From: DAISVY01 sp036826635
Lineage (GTDB): Bacteria; Zixibacteria; MSB-5A5; GN15; FEB-12
DNA: 64,000 nt
Direction: 5' to 3'
Assembly: GCA_036826635.1 (NCBI GenBank)
Contig: DAISVY010000010.1
Span: forward strand, 62,001 to 126,000
Made by a program: the position numbers and the translations under genes. Positions 59,973 to 64,000 of the stretch are shown here, piece after piece (within the stretch, counting starts at the first letter, position 1; every line of letters starts with the position of its first letter). The notes below the pieces were generated by a model. The model was not told where the DNA came from. It saw only the letters and a list, made by a program, of their open reading frames with translations, and did not search any database.

Positions 59973-61742
59973 ATGAACAGGGTTGTGCTGGTTCTATTGG
60001 GGCTGATTGGGCTTCTGGGCGGTGCTTTGTCGGCGACCGGAGAAACACTGTTTGAGATCAGAGACGTTCGGGAACGCGAGCTGGAGACAATCGGGTTCGA
60101 GTTGACCAAGAACGCGGACTTGACAATTGAAGCGGTCGGTGCACGAAGTCCGTACAGCGACGATCTGGCTACCTGTGCCTGGATCATCAACGCCGAGACA
60201 CGCGAACCGGTCTGGGAAATGACGGAAGGCGACACCGATCGGCACCATCGGAATAAAGCGCTGCGCACCCTTGAAGAAAACATCTCCCTGGAGAAAGGGA
60301 AGTACGAACTCTACGTTTACGCCGGCAGCTTCTGGGGTGGGAACATCACTATTGTCGGGGGGAGAGGTTTTCTTGAGTTCCTCGGAGATATATTTTCGGA
60401 TGATGACGACTGGGACGACGAGGACTGGGACGACCGGGATTTGGATGAGGTGCTCGAAGAGTGTTATGTTCGTGTCTCTTCCTCGGACATTGCGCCCTCC
60501 GATGTCCGGGAGTTCGACGTGACCGGGGATCTTCCCGGTGCCCTGGTTCGGTTCAGTCGGCTGCGTGACAGCGAGTATATTCGTCAGGGGTTCAGGCTCG
60601 ATAAACCCATGAACATTCGTATTTACGCCATCAGCGAGCATCCGCGCGGCCGGAAGGAACCGGTAGACGGCGGCTGGATTGTCAATGCCGACAATCACCA
60701 GCGTGTTTGGGAAATGGATCGCTGGAATACCGACCGCGCCGGAGGCGGCGGCAAGAACCGCCTGTACAACGACGAGATCGAATTAGATAAAGGCAACTAC
60801 ACCCTGTACTTCGTGACCGATGATTCCCATTCAGCCGAAGAATTCAATGCCGCACCTCCGTACGATCCGCTTAACTGGGGTATAACGCTGCTTCCGGGCA
60901 GCGGGGCCGATGCTTCCGCTTTTCACCTTGTGGACGCCCATGATCCGGGAGTGCCCCTGATCGATTTCACCCGGGCGCGGGACGATGAGTATTTAGAGCA
61001 GGCTTTCGAACTCAAGAAAAAAGGCACCCTGTACATTTACGCTCTCGGCGAATACTCCCACAGTGGCCGCGAGTTCTGCGACGGCGGATGGATATCCGAT
61101 GCCGCCACGGGTCGAAGAGTCTGGGAAATGACCCATCGAAACACCGACTACGCCGGTGGCGCCGATAAGAACCGCATGTTCGACGGTACTGTGGAGCTTG
61201 AGGCCGGGCGGTACATCGCTCACTATGTCACCGATGGTTCCCATTCGTATCGCGACTGGAATTCCGCCCGTCCCTGGGATCACACCGCCTGGGGCATGAC
61301 CGTGTATGCGGGTAAAGATCTCAAGGAAAGCGATTTCGTGCTGCTTGAAGACTCGGATCTGACCAAAGGTTCCAATGTTCTCGTGCGAATTGTCCGCATG
61401 CGAGATAATGATCATGAACGGGAAACATTCAGCCTGGATAAAGAAACCGAGGTGCATATCTATGCCATCGGAGAGTACTCGAGTGGCAATCGGGAATTCT
61501 GCGATTACGGCTGGATTGAAGAGGCCAAAACGGGTCGGCCGGTCTGGGAAATGACTCGTCGCAACACCCGCCATGCCGGGGGGGCGCGGAAGAACCGTGT
61601 GTACGACGATACCATCCTGCTTGACGCGGGTAAGTACAACGTATATTACGTCACCGATGGTTCCCATTCTTTCAATGATTGGAACGAAGACCGTCCCGAT
61701 GATCCCGTGAATTGGGGGATTACGGTAAGTATTGCCGATTAG
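59973..61742 (+). CDS. Secreted protein of four tandem ~120-residue repeats
   Basis: 589 residues from ATG 59973 (AAAAAGGATG upstream). Signal peptide 1-23 (ends LSATG). Four copies of one unit follow, at about residues 25-130, 190-310, 327-445 and 468-589. Shared features per unit: R-x-R-D-x-E then a strand, I-Y-A-x-G-E-Y, G-G/Y-G-W-I-x-x-A, V-W-E-M-T-x-R-N-T, K-N-R, G-x-Y-x-x-Y-V-T-D-G-S-H-S and N-W-G-I-T. The first unit is the most divergent. An acidic linker (DDDDWDDEDWDDRD) separates units 1 and 2. No family recognised with confidence. The unit looks like an all-beta carbohydrate- or metal-binding module; function unknown. Confidence 0.85.
   Translation: MNRVVLVLLGLIGLLGGALSATGETLFEIRDVRERELETIGFELTKNADLTIEAVGARSPYSDDLATCAWIINAETREPVWEMTEGDTDRHHRNKALRTLEENISLEKGKYELYVYAGSFWGGNITIVGGRGFLEFLGDIFSDDDDWDDEDWDDRDLDEVLEECYVRVSSSDIAPSDVREFDVTGDLPGALVRFSRLRDSEYIRQGFRLDKPMNIRIYAISEHPRGRKEPVDGGWIVNADNHQRVWEMDRWNTDRAGGGGKNRLYNDEIELDKGNYTLYFVTDDSHSAEEFNAAPPYDPLNWGITLLPGSGADASAFHLVDAHDPGVPLIDFTRARDDEYLEQAFELKKKGTLYIYALGEYSHSGREFCDGGWISDAATGRRVWEMTHRNTDYAGGADKNRMFDGTVELEAGRYIAHYVTDGSHSYRDWNSARPWDHTAWGMTVYAGKDLKESDFVLLEDSDLTKGSNVLVRIVRMRDNDHERETFSLDKETEVHIYAIGEYSSGNREFCDYGWIEEAKTGRPVWEMTRRNTRHAGGARKNRVYDDTILLDAGKYNVYYVTDGSHSFNDWNEDRPDDPVNWGITVSIAD
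60540..61739 (+). repeat. Three closely related coding repeats inside the four-repeat protein
   Basis: Units start at about 60540, 60951 and 61376, roughly 410-425 bases apart, and share runs such as GTCTGGGAAATGAC and GATGGTTCCCATTC. The first unit (60045-60360) is more diverged. Confidence 0.8.
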
Positions 61743-61778
61743 GGATTGCTGCCTGCAAGGCGGTTGATCGTAACGGCA

Positions 61779-61813
61779 ACGGGCTGTCTGTTAAAAGACA
61801 GCCCGTTTTTTTC
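61779..61813 (+). terminator. Intrinsic terminator after the four-repeat gene
   Basis: ACGGGCTGTCT (61779-61789) pairs perfectly with AGACAGCCCGT (61796-61806), then TTTTTTC. Confidence 0.9.
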
Positions 61814-61834
61814 TTTGTATCGTTTTGTTATCGT

Positions 61835-63331
61835 CTACGGGCAAGCCGGCAGAGGATCCAGGCTGATGAACAGATGATCGATCAGCACGGTCAGATCGCC
61901 CATATCGACGTCCTCCGGCAGTGGGGAGGGCTGGCCGGACAGGTCGACGTCCCCTTCCTCCACACACACCAACGGCCGTAAGGAGATGAACAGATGATCG
62001 ATCAGCACCGTCAGATCACCCATGTCAACAGTCCCCGGCACCATGTCCATATTTCCGACTGATGAGCCCACACAGCAAGCCCCGGATGAAAGGACGGTCC
62101 AGACAAGAGTGTCAGAACCCTGCAGGTCGCCGTCGTTAGCGTATATCGTCATGGCGACTTCGCCCACCTCGGCCGCAGTGGGAGAGTAGGTAATACGGTT
62201 TCCGTCGATTTCAACACTGCCGGGGCCGGTGTAGTCGGTAGAAACAGTCAGCTCATCGCAGTCGTCATTGTCGTTAAGATCGACATATTGCCAGGCCGTA
62301 TGCTCAGCCTGTACATAGTTGGGTCCGGCCGGGCAGGCGACCGTGGGTGCGTCGTTGTTGACGTATATGTTGACAGTATACCATTCCGTGTAATGGCCGG
62401 CTCCGAAACTGTCCTGGGCTCGAGCCTGCAACACGAAGGTGCCGGTCTGGGGTGGGTCGGTCCATTCCCAGCGGGCAGTCTTGTCACCGGTCGGGATGAT
62501 GCTACCACCTGCTGTACCGGCAATTTCCCATGAATAAGGTTCATCACCGCCGAAGTCCTCAACCTGGAAATCGATGCAAGCGTTCTGGCAGTGATTGAAA
62601 CTATAGTTATTCGGCCCCATGATGTAAGGCAGAAGCGGGTTTGGGTAAGCGATCGGATAGCAGGTAATGCCCTGCCAGTCGGGATAGATGGTATCCGCAT
62701 AATTGACCCACATCCAGGTTCCTCCGGGTACCCATCCGGTGTCTATACAAATGTGCTTGCCTTCGTCCTCTATGCTGCTGGTGAATTCGATGGCGTACAT
62801 GTTGTCATCTATGCCAGTATTGAAGCCTCCGTTGGAGCCGAAGTAACACCCGGCAAAGAGTACAGCAACGGAGTCCTCCGGATCGGCAATGGCAGCTTGC
62901 GTGACATAACACGGGGGGCCAACGCTGTCAGCGGTTTTGGTCCAGCCGGTACCATCCCATTCGAAATGGTTGACGTAGGTTTGGGTCCATGTCAGTTCGT
63001 TCCAGCCGTCGAGCGTGATGCCCTTGGTGTAGCCCCAGTCCGCGCCGTCGGGGGACCAGATTATAAATGCATTGGCGGGATTGTAACCATATGATGGCTC
63101 ACCGCACGTGTTAGTCACGTGAATTATTAACTGGTTGGTTTCACCGGGATTGAGGCAAATCTGCCCGGATTCCATGAAACCACCGATCACGTTACTAACG
63201 TAAAGGCTGCAGACCTGACCGGAAATAGTCGGTGCGGATAATATCACCAGCAGCAGGATAGTGAAAAGAACAACAAAGGACGACCGTTTGTGATTTCCAT
63301 TCATTGTGCTGCAAAATGAATTGTGTGTCAT
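61835..63331 (-). CDS. Secreted Ig-like protein with C-terminal tandem dockerin-like domain
   Basis: 498 residues, ATG with GGGAGG 6 bases upstream, signal peptide ending TISGQ. Residues ~40-230 form a beta-sandwich domain with N-Q-L-I-I-H-V-T-N-T-C and a paired Cys pattern (C-Y-F-G-S-N-G-G). Residues ~240-330 and ~335-415 are Ig/cadherin-like modules (V-N-N-D-A-P-T-V, YSPTAAEVGEVAMTIYANDGD), as in Zixibacteria and other FCB surface proteins. The last ~80 residues are the dockerin-like tandem, V-D-M-G-D-L-T-V-L-I-D-H-L-F twice, almost the same as in the 1527-4985 protein. Function unknown; exported and probably bound to the cell surface. Confidence 0.88.
   Translation of the reverse strand: MTHNSFCSTMNGNHKRSSFVVLFTILLLVILSAPTISGQVCSLYVSNVIGGFMESGQICLNPGETNQLIIHVTNTCGEPSYGYNPANAFIIWSPDGADWGYTKGITLDGWNELTWTQTYVNHFEWDGTGWTKTADSVGPPCYVTQAAIADPEDSVAVLFAGCYFGSNGGFNTGIDDNMYAIEFTSSIEDEGKHICIDTGWVPGGTWMWVNYADTIYPDWQGITCYPIAYPNPLLPYIMGPNNYSFNHCQNACIDFQVEDFGGDEPYSWEIAGTAGGSIIPTGDKTARWEWTDPPQTGTFVLQARAQDSFGAGHYTEWYTVNIYVNNDAPTVACPAGPNYVQAEHTAWQYVDLNDNDDCDELTVSTDYTGPGSVEIDGNRITYSPTAAEVGEVAMTIYANDGDLQGSDTLVWTVLSSGACCVGSSVGNMDMVPGTVDMGDLTVLIDHLFISLRPLVCVEEGDVDLSGQPSPLPEDVDMGDLTVLIDHLFISLDPLPACP
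61865..62029 (-). repeat. Tandem dockerin-like coding repeat
   Basis: 45-base units at 61865-61909 and 61985-62029 differ at only a few positions and are 120 bases apart, the same geometry as at 4791-4955. Confidence 0.85.
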
Positions 63332-63405
63332 AAGGTCCTCCCACTTTTGAAGCCGTGACTACGCAACCGTGCTGAAAGACCGAAGATGCTTATACCTTCA
63401 ATAGA

Positions 63406-63434
63406 AGTATAGCCATCGCTCTATATTGTGTCAA
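63406..63434 (-). promoter_or_regulatory. Promoter of the Ig/dockerin-like gene
   Basis: On the minus strand, TTGACA (63434-63429) and TATACT (63411-63406) with 17 bases between; leader ~68 bases. Confidence 0.8.
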
Positions 63435-63542
63435 GGATAAAAGACCTGAGGTGGACAACTGGATTTATGAAGCGACAATACAAGAGTAAACTTGTCGCAT
63501 TTATAATTCAGGGCAATTACGGCTATAATCGGGTGAAAATAA

Positions 63543-64000
63543 TTATTTTAGCAAAAGCATCTTGCGGCTGGCCGAATTTACGCCCGCTGTCACTCTGTAT
63601 AGATATACTCCTGAAGCCCTGTTGGTAGCGTTCCAGTCGACCGACACCGGTCCTGCTGGAGCCTCCCCTGAAATCGATTCAACCAAACGACCGGTTATGT
63701 CATATATCGTTATGATATATTCTGATGCTTCGGGTAAGTTAAAGCTGATCGTGGTGGTCGGGTTGAACGGGTTGGGATAATTCTGCTCAAGTGCGAACGT
63801 GCCCGGTGTCTCTTTAATTGCAATTGGTCGGCCGTCATAAGTGGCAAATTCAACGTCTACAATTTCGGCTTCGGTATGCAGGAATTCACCAGTGAAAGTC
63901 CGTTTCGCTTCGGTGGTAAATAGGAGAACCCGCGTATTTACGCCGTCGAAAGCGTACATCATTTCTATGTCGTTCGTGAGCAGGGTAGGAGTAACTCTCC
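63543..64000 (-). CDS. C-terminal part of a T9SS-exported protein (partial)
   Basis: The frame is open to the window edge, so the gene starts beyond 64000. The visible ~150 residues begin with a cohesin/dockerin-associated beta-strand region (N-D-I-E-M-M-Y-A-F-D-G-V-N-T-R-V-L-L-F-T), then the Por/T9SS sorting domain: FALEQNYPNPFNPTTT, L-P-E-A-S, I-T-I-Y-D-I-T-G-R, S-G-V-Y-L-Y-R-V and a K-M-L-L-L-K end. It is therefore a second type IX cargo in the window. Confidence 0.9.
   Translation of the reverse strand, partial: RVTPTLLTNDIEMMYAFDGVNTRVLLFTTEAKRTFTGEFLHTEAEIVDVEFATYDGRPIAIKETPGTFALEQNYPNPFNPTTTISFNLPEASEYIITIYDITGRLVESISGEAPAGPVSVDWNATNRASGVYLYRVTAGVNSASRKMLLLK

Noticed and set aside
61865..62029. 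Near-identical 45-base direct repeats considered as a CRISPR or mobile element
   Set aside because: Both units are in frame inside a coding sequence and encode the dockerin-like motif; the same pair occurs in another gene with the same spacing.

Overview
The window looks like a chromosomal segment of a Gram-negative (diderm) bacterium of the FCB group, most likely candidate phylum Zixibacteria. This is an inference. The diderm evidence is an Mla-type lipid transport operon, an MsbA-like exporter followed by LPS-core glycosyltransferases, several lipoproteins, and two proteins with the type IX secretion (Por) C-terminal tail containing QNYPNPFNP. The lineage evidence is a pair of secreted proteins that end in the same tandem dockerin-like domain (VDMGDLT-LIDHLFISL), a style I associate with Zixibacteria proteins. 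The region is gene dense and mostly housekeeping. I see no prophage, insertion sequence, CRISPR array or defence island.

Layout. 1-1.1 kb: end of a membrane glycosyltransferase-like gene, then tRNA-Gly and tRNA-Cys. 1.5-5.4 kb: a 1152-residue secreted beta-helix protein and a ferredoxin. 5.7-14.5 kb: DUF1573 protein, PLP-dependent cysteine/cystathionine synthase, SPOR lipoprotein, S9 peptidase, two-CW protein, PEGA/TPR protein and a large lipoprotein. 15-19 kb: two histidine kinases. 19-23 kb: glcD-like, FmdB, pta and a frameshifted prfB, all on the minus strand. 23-26.7 kb: MBL hydrolase, PHP phosphatase, 3-methyladenine glycosylase, M50 protease and a lipoprotein. 26.7-34.8 kb: a tightly overlapping envelope cluster (MsbA-like, GT4, GT9, GT2, GT9) that runs into rel. 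35-42.3 kb: M28 peptidase, zinc-ribbon/TPR protein, comF, xerD, a degenerate GGDEF protein and an OPT transporter. 42.9-47.8 kb: a cohesin-like T9SS protein, a PP-loop tRNA-thiolation-type protein and MlaE-MlaF-MlaD. 48-56 kb: hybrid kinase, MrfA-type helicase, archaemetzincin-like pseudoenzyme, zinc ribbon, deoC and deoB. 56-59.7 kb: ECF sigma, anti-sigma, lipoprotein and an MFS exporter. 59.7-64 kb: tRNA-Ala, a four-repeat secreted protein, the second dockerin-like protein and the tail of a T9SS protein.

Most interesting observations. (1) Three intergenic RNAs share a C-rich motif (CCCCC(n)TCYAC) held in or beside a stem and end in T-tracts. One has a clear promoter of its own (TTGACA-18-TATTTT). 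They look like a family of C-rich small RNAs that could pair with GAGGGGG-type ribosome binding sites, including that of the cohesin-like gene here. (2) A cohesin-like T9SS protein and two dockerin-like proteins lie in one window, which suggests a surface-display partnership. (3) The archaemetzincin has lost its catalytic Glu and third zinc His. (4) At least two well-conserved genes (mlaE and the ECF sigma factor) have no ATG/GTG/TTG start where homology says they begin, and two promoters sit so close to start codons that their mRNAs should be leaderless or nearly so. (5) A secreted protein is built of four copies of an unrecognised ~120-residue repeat.
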